This document shows, piece by piece, positions 1 to 7,542 of a DNA stretch of 37,591 nt (the stretch's first letter is position 1; the number at the start of each line of letters is the position of its first letter). Both the position numbers and the translations under genes were made by a program. This DNA is from an uncultured Thermomicrobiales bacterium (lineage in GTDB: Bacteria; Chloroflexota; Chloroflexia; Thermomicrobiales; UBA6265): assembly GCA_902806405.1 (NCBI GenBank), contig CADCWL010000056.1:1-37591 (forward strand). Direction: 5' to 3'. The notes beneath the pieces were generated by a model that made no database searches, was not told the origin of the DNA, and saw only the letters and a program-made list of their open reading frames with translations.

Positions 1-39
1 GAGGTTCGGGCGGGGCGGGGCGGGACGGAGGGGGAGGGC

Positions 40-813
40 GTGTTCGGCCTCGCCCCCGGGCCGCGTCGCGAGCGGATCGCCGAGTACGTTCTCGGGCGGG
101 ACGTGGTCCCGGCGAGAGAGCTGGCGGCGCGCTTCGATGTCAGCCTGATGACGGTCCACCGCGACCTCGACGAACTGGAGCAGCAGGGCGTCCTGCGCAA
201 GGTCCGCGGCGGCGCCACGCCGCAGCCCTCCAGCCTCTTCGAGAGCAACGTCCGCTACCGCCTTTCCGCCGCCCGGCCCGAGAAGGAGGCGCTGGCCCGC
301 TTCGCCCTCCGGCTGATCGAGCCGGGCCAGGCGGTCCTGCTCGACGACGCGACGACGACGCTGGCGCTGGCCCGGCTGCTCCCCGCCCTGGCGCCGGTGA
401 CCGTGATCACCAACTACCTCGCGACGATCCGGGCGCTGCACGAAAAGCGGGGCGTTCGCTTGATCGCCCTCGGCGGCGAGTACCTACCGAGCCACGACTC
501 CTTCACCGGGGTCGTCTGCGAGGCGGCGATCGCCTCGCTCCGGGCGGATCTCTGCTTCATGTCAACCTCCGCGGTGTCCAGCGGCGTCGCCTTTCACCAG
601 GAGCAGGAGATCGTCAAGGTGAAGCGGGCGATGCTGGCGGCGGCGACTCGGCGGGTGCTCCTGGTCGATCACGGCAAACTCGGTCAGACGGCGCTCCACA
701 AACTGGCGCCGCTGGCCGACTTCGACCTGATCGTCGTCGACGCCGGCGCCGACGAGGCCCAGCTGCGGGAACTGCGGGAGTCGAAGGTGCCGTTCGAGGT
801 GGCGCCGCTCTAG
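40..813 (+). CDS. DeoR-family transcriptional regulator
   Basis: A 257-residue repressor-type protein. Residues 8-60 form the DeoR winged helix-turn-helix (ERIAEYV, VSLMTVHRDLDELEQQGVLRKVRGGA), and residues 75-240 form the DeoRC sensor domain, recognisable by LLDDATTTLALA, VITNYLATI, LIALGGEYLP, and VLLVDHGKLGQTAL near the C-terminus. This domain shares its fold with sugar-phosphate isomerases and normally binds a phosphorylated sugar. The GTG start at 40 follows GGAGGGGGAGG at 27-38. The gene lies 124 bases ahead of the HAD, DhaKL and RpiB-like genes on the same strand, so a sugar-phosphate intermediate of that pathway is the likely inducer (inference). Family assignment is firm; target and ligand are not visible. 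Confidence 0.93.
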   Translation: MFGLAPGPRRERIAEYVLGRDVVPARELAARFDVSLMTVHRDLDELEQQGVLRKVRGGATPQPSSLFESNVRYRLSAARPEKEALARFALRLIEPGQAVLLDDATTTLALARLLPALAPVTVITNYLATIRALHEKRGVRLIALGGEYLPSHDSFTGVVCEAAIASLRADLCFMSTSAVSSGVAFHQEQEIVKVKRAMLAAATRRVLLVDHGKLGQTALHKLAPLADFDLIVVDAGADEAQLRELRESKVPFEVAPL

Positions 814-937
814 GTCACGGGGACGCCTCGCGGACACCCCTCGGTACCGGCTGGCGAGCAGCGTCCCGCACGTGGAGTCCGACGTGGAGGCGCGGTCGTT
901 GCTGCGGCCATGGAGGGTGATGAAGGGAGCAGTGGAG

Positions 938-1690
938 ATGGTGAACCGGATCGCGGTCGAGGTCGGCATCTACCACGGGGTGGTCTTCGACCTGGACGGG
1001 GTGCTGGTCGAGTCGGAGCACCTCTGGGAGGAGAATTGGACCACCTACGCCGCCGCGAACGGGTACGGCTGGCTGGCCGACGACACGGCGACGGTGCAGG
1101 GCATGAGCGTGCCGGAGTGGTCCGGCTACATGGCCACGCGGATCGGGCGCGGCACCGCGCCCGAGATCGCTGAGGCGGTGATCGACGGGATGATCCGCGA
1201 CCTCGACGGGGGGCGGGTGGGCTTGCTGCCGGGGGCGGCGGGGATGGTGGCGTCGGCCGCCGAGCGGGTGCCGATCGCCGTCGCCTCGTCCGCCCCGCGG
1301 CGCCTGATCACGGCGGTGCTGGGGGCGACCGGTCTGCTCTCGCATTTCGACGCGACCGTCTCCAGCGAGGAGGTGCCGCGGGGCAAGCCGTCGCCGGACG
1401 TCTACGCCGAGGCGGCGCGCCGACTCGGGCTCGACCCGGTACGCTGCGTCGGGATCGAGGACTCCTCGAACGGCATCCGTAGCGCCGCCGCGGCCGGTCT
1501 GACCGTGGTGGCCATCCCGAACCCGGTCTACCCGCCGCAGCCCGACGCCCTCGCGCGCTGCACGTTGATCGCCGCCTCACCGGACGAGGTCCGCGGATTT
1601 CTGATCGCGCACCTGCCGGAGGCGAGAGGGAGCGTGGGGGCAATGGCGAACGAGGACGGCGACGACGAAGGACGGGGGGAGTCGGCGTGA
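938..1690 (+). CDS. HAD-superfamily sugar phosphatase / beta-phosphoglucomutase-like protein
   Basis: A 250-residue HAD hydrolase, subclass IA with an alpha-helical cap. Motif I is FDLDGVLVES (nucleophile Asp18, acid/base Asp20), motif II is the Ser of VASSAP, motif III is the Lys of GKPSPDVY, and motif IV is GIEDSSNG. The family contains phosphatases and phosphomutases acting on small sugar phosphates. I chose the ATG at 938 because AAGGGAG lies at 923-929 with 8-base spacing; in-frame ATGs at 872 and 920 have poorer spacing. The last four bases overlap the start of the kinase gene (GTGA at 1687-1690), so the two are translationally coupled. The substrate is unknown; the neighbours suggest a C3-C5 ketose phosphate (inference). 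Confidence 0.88.
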   Translation: MVNRIAVEVGIYHGVVFDLDGVLVESEHLWEENWTTYAAANGYGWLADDTATVQGMSVPEWSGYMATRIGRGTAPEIAEAVIDGMIRDLDGGRVGLLPGAAGMVASAAERVPIAVASSAPRRLITAVLGATGLLSHFDATVSSEEVPRGKPSPDVYAEAARRLGLDPVRCVGIEDSSNGIRSAAAAGLTVVAIPNPVYPPQPDALARCTLIAASPDEVRGFLIAHLPEARGSVGAMANEDGDDEGRGESA

Positions 1691-3432
1691 AGCGACTGCT
1701 GAACGAGGCGACGGCGTTTCGGGAGGAGATGGTCGAGGGCTACGTCGCCGCCTACGGGCGCTACGTGCGGCGGGTGCCGGGGGCGTCGGGGATCGCGGCG
1801 GTCGGGGCGCCGACGGCGGGGCGGGTCGGCGTCGTCGTCGGCGGGGGGTCGGGACACTACCCGGCGTTCTATGGGCTGGTCGGGGCGGGGATGGCGAGCG
1901 CCGGGGCGATCGGCGACGTCTTCACCAGCCCCTCCGGCGAGCAGGCGTACCGGGTGGCGAAGGAGGTTGACGGCGGCGCCGGAATCCTCTTCTGCTTCGG
2001 CAACTACGCCGGCGATGTCCTCAACTTCGGAATGGCCGAGACCCGCCTCCGGGCCGAAGGGATCGACGCCCGGACGGTGCTGGTCACCGACGATGTCCTC
2101 TCGGCGCCGCCGGACGAGGCCGAGCGCCGGCGCGGTATCGCCGGTGGCTTCTACGTCTTCAAGACCGCCGGCGCAAGTGCCGCCCGCGGCGACGATCTGG
2201 CCACGGTCGAGGCGCTGACGCGGCGGGCGAATGCCCGCGTCCGGACGGTCGGTGTCGCCTTCGCCGGCTGCACGATCCCCGGGCAGGACGAGCCGCTCTT
2301 CACGGTCGCGCCGGGGATGATGGAGGTCGGCCTCGGTATCCACGGCGAGCCGGGCATCCGCACGCAGGAGCTGCTGCCGGCGCGGGAGATCGCGCGTCTG
2401 CTCGTCGACGCGCTGCTGGCCGACGCCCCGCCGGACGCGGGGAGCCGGGCGGCAGTGCTTGTCAACGGCCTCGGCGGAACCAAGTACGAGGAACTCTTCG
2501 TCCTCTACCGGGGGGTGGCACCGCTGCTGGCCGCCGCCGGGATCGAGCCGTACGAGCCGCAGATCGGCGAGTTCGTGACCGCGCTCGACATGACTGGCTG
2601 CTCCCTCTCCCTCCTCTGGCTCGACGACGACCTCCGGACGCTTCACGACGCCACCGCGGATACGCCGGCCTACACGAGGATCGGCCCGGACGCCGCGTCC
2701 GCCGGATCGCGGCCGGAGAACATCGCCACGACCGGGGCGATTGGCAGCGGCACAGCCTCTTCCGCCGCAACGGCGGCACCCGGTGACGATGGGGGGGCAC
2801 CCGGCCGCGCCGGGGAGCGGGCACGGGCCGCGCTGGCCGGGGCGCTGGCGGCCGTCGCCGCGGCGGAGACGGAGCTGGGCCGGATCGACGCGGCGGCCGG
2901 GGACGGCGACCACGGCCTGGGGATGGTGCGCGGCTTTCGAGCGGCGGTCGCCGGCGTGGACGGCTTCGCGGGGACGGCGCGCCAGAGTCTTGTCCGCGGC
3001 GGCACCGCCTTCCAGGACGCCGCCGGCGGTGCCTCAGGGGCGCTGGTCGGGGGGTGGCTGATCGCCCTCGGCGGGGCGCTGCCGGCGGACGACGCGGCGG
3101 TCGACGCCGCAGCCTGGGGCGCGGCGGTCGACGCGGGGCTGGGCGCGATCCGGCGCCTCGGCGGGGCGGAACCGGGCGACAAGACGATGGTCGACACCCT
3201 GGCCCCCTTCGGCACCGCCCTGGCAGAGGCGGCAGAGGGCGGCGGGGACGCGGCGACGGCCTGGGCGGCGGCGCTACCCGCCGCGGAACGGGGCATGCGA
3301 GCGACCGCCGAGATGGTGAGCAAGCGCGGTCGCGCCTCCCGTTTGGGCGAGCGCAGCCGCGGCCACCAGGACGCGGGGGCGACCTCGATGCTGTACGTGC
3401 TGCGGGCGTTCGGCGAGGCGCTGGCCGACTAG
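1687..3432 (+). CDS. fused DhaK-DhaL ketose kinase, possibly an erythrulose kinase
   Basis: A 581-residue ATP-dependent ketose kinase. The DhaK substrate domain (about 1-330) has GGGSGHYPAF at 52-61 and the His219 (GIHGEPG) that forms a covalent hemiaminal with the substrate carbonyl. A low-complexity linker (about 335-375) leads to the DhaL ATP-binding domain, with Mg-binding Asp residues in DAAAGDGDHG (401-410), GGASGA, GDKTMVDTL and RGHQDAGATSM. With both domains on one chain it should use ATP and not phosphoenolpyruvate. Family knowledge: fused DhaKL proteins next to RpiB homologues include the DerK/LerK erythrulose kinases of mycobacteria. GHYPAF in place of the E. coli GHEPAH agrees with a substrate other than dihydroxyacetone, but that step is inference. 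The GTG start overlaps the HAD stop. Confidence 0.9.
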   Translation: MKRLLNEATAFREEMVEGYVAAYGRYVRRVPGASGIAAVGAPTAGRVGVVVGGGSGHYPAFYGLVGAGMASAGAIGDVFTSPSGEQAYRVAKEVDGGAGILFCFGNYAGDVLNFGMAETRLRAEGIDARTVLVTDDVLSAPPDEAERRRGIAGGFYVFKTAGASAARGDDLATVEALTRRANARVRTVGVAFAGCTIPGQDEPLFTVAPGMMEVGLGIHGEPGIRTQELLPAREIARLLVDALLADAPPDAGSRAAVLVNGLGGTKYEELFVLYRGVAPLLAAAGIEPYEPQIGEFVTALDMTGCSLSLLWLDDDLRTLHDATADTPAYTRIGPDAASAGSRPENIATTGAIGSGTASSAATAAPGDDGGAPGRAGERARAALAGALAAVAAAETELGRIDAAAGDGDHGLGMVRGFRAAVAGVDGFAGTARQSLVRGGTAFQDAAGGASGALVGGWLIALGGALPADDAAVDAAAWGAAVDAGLGAIRRLGGAEPGDKTMVDTLAPFGTALAEAAEGGGDAATAWAAALPAAERGMRATAEMVSKRGRASRLGERSRGHQDAGATSMLYVLRAFGEALAD

Positions 3433-3573
3433 CCGACAGCCCCCGGATGGACAAGGGGCAGGGGGCGGGATCGACGGTCCACGCCCACAGCCGGGCGCCG
3501 TCCCCCCGAGCCTGGCCCTCTCGATGTTTGGAGCGGGGTGCGATATCGAGCGCCTCCTTAGAAAGGAATCGGC

Positions 3574-4077
3574 ATGGCGAACGAACGCTACGTCGTCGCG
3601 ATCGGCGCGGACAACGCCGGCGCCGGGATGAAGAACGAGCTGAAGCGGCGCCTAGAGGAGGACCCACGGGTGGCCGAGGTGCGCGACTTCGGGGTGCCGG
3701 ACCTGGAGGACAACACCGCCTACCCGCACGTCGGGCTGAACGTGGCGGAGGCGGTGGCGCGGGGGGAGGCGACGCGGGGGCTGCTGGTCTGCGGTACCGG
3801 GATCGGGATGGCGATCACTGCCAACAAGGTGCCCGGCATCCGGGCCACCGTCGCCCACGATTCCTACTCTGTGGAGCGCTCGGTCCTCTCCAACGATTGC
3901 CAGGTGCTGACGCTGGGGGCGCGGGTGATCGGACCGGAGCTGGCTGCCCGCCTCGTCGACGAGTGGCTCGGCTACGCGTTCGACCCGTCGTCGGCCTCGG
4001 CGGCGAAGGTGGCGGTGATCAGCGAGTACGAGGAGGCGGGGCGACGCGCGGAGCCGGTCGGCGCCGGCGCCGGGTAG
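3574..4077 (+). CDS. RpiB/LacAB-family sugar-phosphate isomerase, EryI/DerI-like
   Basis: A 167-residue isomerase. Active-site features: Cys73 in VCGTGIGMAITANKVPG and His95 in AHDSYSVERSVLSND. The sequence resembles tetrose-phosphate isomerases of erythritol/threitol pathways (Brucella EryI, mycobacterial DerI/LerI) more than housekeeping RpiB: it has the SN-x-x-Q...GARVIG stretch and an AFDP segment near the C-terminus, and the usual CDHAG near the N-terminus reads ADNAG. EryI-type enzymes convert erythrulose phosphates to erythrose 4-phosphate. The start is set by AGAAAGGA about 7 bases ahead of the ATG. It lies 141 bases after the kinase gene. Ribose-5-phosphate isomerase remains possible. 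Confidence 0.88.
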   Translation: MANERYVVAIGADNAGAGMKNELKRRLEEDPRVAEVRDFGVPDLEDNTAYPHVGLNVAEAVARGEATRGLLVCGTGIGMAITANKVPGIRATVAHDSYSVERSVLSNDCQVLTLGARVIGPELAARLVDEWLGYAFDPSSASAAKVAVISEYEEAGRRAEPVGAGAG

Positions 4078-4146
4078 AGGGATCGGCCCCACGCCGAGCG
4101 GGTCGTGGGCGACGGCGAGCGGGGAAAAGACGGGAGGGGCGGGCCG

Positions 4147-4791
4147 GTGGCCGGATCGGGAGGCGACGGAGCACCGTTGCCGCTACCGCCCGCGGGGGCG
4201 TTGTCCGGGCGCAGCGACGCGGTCAAGCCGGCGGCGCGGCAGTACGGTTGGGTGGTGCGGCTGCTGGCCGGCAGCCGGATTGTGATCGTGGTCGGGGTCC
4301 TCGGCCTCCTTGCCGCGGCAACGACCCTGATCGTCTACGCGGCTTTGGTGGTCGGGCGGACGGTGCTCGACCTGTTCGTCGCGGGCGCGCCGAGCCCGGA
4401 CGGCGCGAAGCGGCTGACGATCGCCTTTGTGGAGCTGACCGACGCCTTTTTGCTCGGGGCGGTCCTCCTGATCGTGGCGCTCGGGCTCTACGAACTGTTC
4501 ATCGACCCGAACCTGCCGGTGCCTCCCTGGCTGCGCGTCTCCGACCTGGACGAACTGAAGGGGAAACTGGTCGGCGTGCTGGTCGTGCTGCTCGGGGTGA
4601 CCTTCCTCCCTTACGTCGTCGACTGGGACGGGCGGGAATCGATCCTGCACATCGGCCTCGCTGTCGCGGCGGTCATCTCCGCCTTCGCCGTTCAGGCGCT
4701 CGTGGGCAAACGGGACGGCGGGGACGACATGGTCCCGCCGCGGGATGAGGCGACGACGCTCGAGGCGGGGACGAGAGGAGGCCGATCGTGA
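4147..4791 (+). CDS. YqhA-family (UPF0114) integral membrane protein
   Basis: A protein of 214 residues from the GTG at 4147, which has GGGAGGGG at 4132-4139; a GTG at 4105 would add 14 residues. There are about four membrane helices: IVIVVGVLGLLAAATTLIVY, FLLGAVLLIVALGLYELF, LVGVLVVLLGVTFLPYVV, and LAVAAVISAFAVQALV. The LYELFIDP and DLDELKGKLVGVLVVLL stretches are typical of YqhA/UPF0114. Function is unknown in the family. The charged N- and C-terminal tails are longer than in E. coli YqhA. It overlaps the next small gene by four bases (GTGA). Confidence 0.85.
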   Translation: MAGSGGDGAPLPLPPAGALSGRSDAVKPAARQYGWVVRLLAGSRIVIVVGVLGLLAAATTLIVYAALVVGRTVLDLFVAGAPSPDGAKRLTIAFVELTDAFLLGAVLLIVALGLYELFIDPNLPVPPWLRVSDLDELKGKLVGVLVVLLGVTFLPYVVDWDGRESILHIGLAVAAVISAFAVQALVGKRDGGDDMVPPRDEATTLEAGTRGGRS

Positions 4792-4961
4792 AGGACGAGG
4801 AACGGGACGACGCAGCCGACCAACCCGAACCGACGCGACCGGCCGCGCCGCTGCCCGGTCGGGCGGCGCGCGGCCCTGAGGAGGGGCCGGCCGGCGACGG
4901 TGGAAGCGGGTTGGCAGCGAGGGACGAGCCGGCGGAGGAGGAGGTCGGGGGCGGCGACTAA
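4788..4961 (+). CDS. small acidic, Pro/Gly/Glu-rich protein coupled to the YqhA-like gene
   Basis: A 57-codon reading frame starting with GTG (VKDEERDDAADQPEPT) and ending EEEVGGGD before TAA. Its start overlaps the stop of the YqhA-like gene as GTGA, and GAGAGGAGG lies at 4773-4781, six bases ahead of the start. The protein is low-complexity, acidic and has no hydrophobic segment, so it is probably disordered and cytoplasmic. I recognise no family. The good ribosome binding site and overlap are the case for it; the biased composition could also arise by chance in GC-rich DNA. Confidence 0.5.
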   Translation: MKDEERDDAADQPEPTRPAAPLPGRAARGPEEGPAGDGGSGLAARDEPAEEEVGGGD

Positions 4962-5019
4962 GAAGGAGAGGGCGCGCTACGCGGAACGCGCACGTTTGGT
5001 GACTATCTTGTCAAGGGGG

Positions 5020-5048
5020 TTGCCAGAAGGTGCTCCTTAGGCTAGGAT
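5020..5048 (+). promoter_or_regulatory. sigma-70-like promoter (TTGCCA-N17-TAGGAT)
   Basis: TTGCCA at 5020-5025 and TAGGAT at 5043-5048 are separated by exactly 17 bases, in a locally AT-richer stretch. The -10 lies within GCTAGGATCG, a 10-mer repeated exactly at the rpsP promoter. It would drive the small gene at 5167 with a leader of about 110 bases. Confidence 0.6.
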
Positions 5049-5166
5049 CGATTTCGGAAGAGAGTCAAGGTCCGGGCCACCCGCCCTACGGTTTGTGCCG
5101 GCCTCGGTCCGGTGGGATGGCCCCAAGAAGCTGTCCCGCCCCGAGCGGAAAGGGGACGAGTCCGCC

Positions 5167-5382
5167 ATGCCGAATGGGACCGGAACGTCGGAGCCGTCGC
5201 TCCGCGTGAGCCGCCTGATCGCCGAGGCGCTGGTCCAGCGCCACGGGCCGCGGCGGATCGTCAAGCGCGCGGCCCACTTCGGGATCTGCCCGGCATTGAC
5301 GCGGGCGATGCTTGCCGCCTGCGGCCAGACCGCCGTCGATCCGCTCACCGCCGCCCGCCGCGACGTCCCGGGACCGGCCTGA
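5167..5382 (+). CDS. small hypothetical protein, basic and helical
   Basis: A 71-residue frame from the ATG at 5167 (MPNGTGTSEPSLRVS...) to TGA at 5380. AAAGGGGA lies about 9 bases before the ATG; an in-frame GTG at 5095 would add 24 residues but has no better site. The core, SRLIAEALVQRHGPRRIVKRAAHFGICPALTRAML (quoted in parts: SRLIAEALVQRHG, RRIVKRAAHFG, ICPALTRAML), looks amphipathic and helical with a basic centre. I recognise no family. A well-formed promoter sits directly upstream, which supports a real monocistronic gene. Confidence 0.55.
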   Translation: MPNGTGTSEPSLRVSRLIAEALVQRHGPRRIVKRAAHFGICPALTRAMLAACGQTAVDPLTAARRDVPGPA

Positions 5383-5503
5383 CTAGGGAGCGCTGCGGGA
5401 TCGCCTTCGGGCACGCGCCGGTGGTTGCACGCGGGGCGCGGACAAGCGCCTCGTCGGCGCACGCGATGGACCGGGGGGATCGGTGTCGTCGCCGTGGCCG
5501 TCG

Positions 5504-5533
5504 TTGACGTCGGCGTCGGGAGCGTGCTAGGAT
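5504..5533 (+). promoter_or_regulatory. promoter of the rpsP-khpA-rimM operon (TTGACG-N18-TAGGAT)
   Basis: TTGACG at 5504-5509 and TAGGAT at 5528-5533 with an 18-base spacer; GCTAGGATCG is identical to the promoter at 5043. Transcription would begin near 5540, leaving a leader of about 120 bases before rpsP. Apart from the two promoters and the small gene, 4962-5661 shows nothing else I can support. Confidence 0.65.
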
Positions 5534-5661
5534 CGCGGGTCTTCACCACGCCTCGCGGCCGATTCGCTGGCGGGTGTGCGCCGCACGTGGGGGCACGCTG
5601 GACCGGACGCGCCCACCGTCGGCGCGCTGCGGCATGATGGGCATACAGGGAGCAACACCGC

Positions 5662-5985
5662 GTGATCAAACTTCGCCTCCGCCGGATGGGCGCCAAGAAG
5701 CGGCCGAGCTACCGCATCGTGGCCGCCGATAGCCGCTCCCCGCGGGATGGGCGGATCATCGAGTCCATTGGCCTCTACGATCCGGTGACCGACCCCGCCA
5801 CGGTCCGGGTCGATGCTGATCGCGCCCGCCACTGGCTGAGCGTCGGCGCCCAGCCGAGCGACACGGTGCGCGACATCTTCCGCCGGGAAGGGCTCATCGG
5901 GGGGCAGGTGACGCCGGGTGTCGATGGCACGCCGGACGCGACGGCCGCCGACCCAAGTTCGGAGGCGGCGTCTCCGATCGCGTAA
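5662..5985 (+). CDS. rpsP: 30S ribosomal protein S16 (bS16)
   Basis: A 107-residue protein beginning [20 protein letters not shown], followed by [19 protein letters not shown], the classic bS16 signature. It assembles early into the 30S body. The body ends near residue 85; an Ala/Ser/Asp-rich tail of about 20 residues ([18 protein letters not shown]) is longer than in E. coli (82 residues). The start is GTG with GGGAGC upstream. It leads the khpA-rimM operon. Confidence 0.97.
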   Translation: MIKLRLRRMGAKKRPSYRIVAADSRSPRDGRIIESIGLYDPVTDPATVRVDADRARHWLSVGAQPSDTVRDIFRREGLIGGQVTPGVDGTPDATAADPSSEAASPIA

Positions 5986-6230
5986 TACGGGCGTCCTCGC
6001 CGACAGGTCGTTGACCTCCAGGGCGGACAACAAAGCGCCCCCGTGCTTGGCGGCCGCGAGCGGCACGCGATCGTGCTTCTATGGTCTCCGGTCGGCGAGC
6101 GAGCCGCTCGTCCTCCGTCGGCACCGAGGACGGGGCAAGGCCGATCGGTGATGACCGAGCACTCAGCCGTGGCGAGCCTCGTGGACCAGGGGATGGCACC
6201 GGCAGAATGCTCCACGGGAGAGTCACGCGC

Positions 6231-6572
6231 ATGGTGGACCCAGAACCGGACATCGGGTCGGGGGCGGACGAGGGGTTCGACGACGAAACCATGGGTACCC
6301 CAGGCGCGGGCACCCCGTCCGGGGTCGATCCGTCCGAGCGGCTCCGGGGTCTGATCCTCTACCTGGCGCGATCGCTGGTCGACGCGCCCGACGCGGTCGT
6401 GGTCGAGGCCGATCGCCGCGGGCAGGGGGTCCATCTCACGCTGCGCGTTCCGGAGGAAGAGTTGGGCAAGGTGATCGGCCGCCAAGGGCGGATCGCGCGG
6501 GCGATGCGGACCGCGTTGATGATCGCCGGCTCACGTGACGATGTTCGTGCCAGCCTCGACATCGAGGGGTAG
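6231..6572 (+). CDS. khpA: KH-domain RNA-binding protein KhpA
   Basis: A protein of 113 residues from the ATG at 6231, which has GGGAGAG at 6216-6222. An upstream in-frame ATG at 6081 would give 163 residues but lacks a site and adds unlikely sequence. The KH fold spans about 35-113, with the GxxG loop in GKVIGRQGRIARAMRTAL. The first 33 residues are an acidic extension (DPEPDIGSGADEGFDDE) not found in the usual 75-80 residue KhpA. KhpA proteins bind RNA and often lie between rpsP and rimM, as here. A spacer of 245 bases from rpsP holds no other gene that I can see. Confidence 0.9.
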   Translation: MVDPEPDIGSGADEGFDDETMGTPGAGTPSGVDPSERLRGLILYLARSLVDAPDAVVVEADRRGQGVHLTLRVPEEELGKVIGRQGRIARAMRTALMIAGSRDDVRASLDIEG

Positions 6573-6843
6573 ACGGCGGCCCCGGCGTGTCGGGGCCTCG
6601 GTGCCGGTCGGCACGGGTCAGGTGACACAAGACGCTTCCGCGTCCCCGGTGATGGCCGTGCCCCCCACGGGCACCCTGCCACTCGCCGCTCTCCCCGGTG
6701 GCACTGGAGAAACCCCACCCGGGTCTTCCCCGGAGCAGACCGCAACCGGGCCCGCTGCCTCTCGCCCGACCGCGTCCCGAGGCCACACGCGGACCCCGCG
6801 GCCCGTCCGCGTGCCTGCGCGCCCGAAGCGCCTTGCCGAGACC
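6573..6843 (+). other. structured stretch between khpA and rimM
   Basis: These 271 bases can be read in frame with rimM but their translation is low-complexity Pro/Thr/Arg. They contain the perfect stem-loop GGCCCCG-gcgtgt-CGGGGCC (6579-6598), then a smaller dyad around GTGCCGGTCGGCAC and a third around GGTGATGGCCGTGCC. No run of T follows, so a classical terminator is unlikely. It may be a processing or translation-control leader for rimM, or an N-terminal extension of RimM if a start upstream is used. Confidence 0.4.
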
Positions 6844-7371
6844 ATGGGACCCGACGCGGCCACCCCGCTGGCCGCGGTCCGCCTCGTCGTCGGTACGATC
6901 GTCGGGCCCCACGGCGTCCGCGGCGAGGTGAAGCTGCGGGTCGTCACGGACGATCCGGAGCACCTGGGACACGTCCCCCGCGTGTTTATTGGCGACGAAC
7001 CGCGCCCGCGTCGCCTCCTCGGCGTCCGCTTCCACGGCGGCCAGGCGCTGCTCCGTATCCAGGGGATCACCACGCCGGAGGCCGTCGACGCGCTACGCGG
7101 CCGGCCGGTCCGGATTGCCGGCAGCGACGCCCGCCCCCCGGCGCCGGGCGAGTACTTCCTCTACCAACTGTTGGGGCTGGAGGTCATCGACGAGGAGGGT
7201 ACGGCACTCGGCCGCGTCGCCGACGTGATGGAGACGGGCGCGCACGATGTCCTCGTCGTCGCCCCACCCGACGGCGGCGCCGACATCCTCCTACCGAACC
7301 ATCCCGAGGTCGTCCTCGACGTGCGTCCCGACGAGGGACAGATGGTTGTCCGACCCTTAGTCTACGAGTGA
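6844..7371 (+). CDS. rimM: ribosome maturation factor RimM
   Basis: A protein of 175 residues from the ATG at 6844, the usual family length (about 170-180). The N-terminal RimM domain begins LVVGTIVGPHGVRGEVKLRV, and the C-terminal PRC-barrel is marked by EYFLYQLLGLEVIDEEGTALG, GAHDVLVV, and ILLPNHPEVVLDV near the end. RimM helps assemble the 30S head and binds uS19. The start is not certain: the frame is open back to 6535, and no strong ribosome binding site precedes 6844. In many bacteria trmD follows directly, but here the next reading frame is a DUF2891 remnant. Confidence 0.93.
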   Translation: MGPDAATPLAAVRLVVGTIVGPHGVRGEVKLRVVTDDPEHLGHVPRVFIGDEPRPRRLLGVRFHGGQALLRIQGITTPEAVDALRGRPVRIAGSDARPPAPGEYFLYQLLGLEVIDEEGTALGRVADVMETGAHDVLVVAPPDGGADILLPNHPEVVLDVRPDEGQMVVRPLVYE

Positions 7372-7470
7372 TGCGGGGTGCGGGGGACCCCTGTGCGGCC
7401 AGCAACTCCGTGACCAAAGACCTTCTGATCCAAGCCAATGCTCGGACTCGGTACCGGATTTTCGTAACAA

Positions 7471-7499
7471 TTGTTGGACCAGCACGTCAATGGTATGAA
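7471..7499 (+). promoter_or_regulatory. possible promoter of the DUF2891 remnant (TTGTTG-N17-TATGAA)
   Basis: TTGTTG at 7471-7476 and TATGAA at 7494-7499 lie 17 bases apart in one of the most AT-rich stretches of the window (about 7430-7500), 44 bases ahead of the former start codon at 7543. Confidence 0.35.
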
Positions 7500-7542
7500 T
7501 GTGGATCATGCCCTCCGCAGGACGCGGTATTGGGAGACGAGG

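Noticed and set aside
6579-6598. Rho-independent terminator between khpA and rimM
   Set aside because: The stem is perfect but no T run follows, and rimM lies on the same transcript with no new promoter visible.
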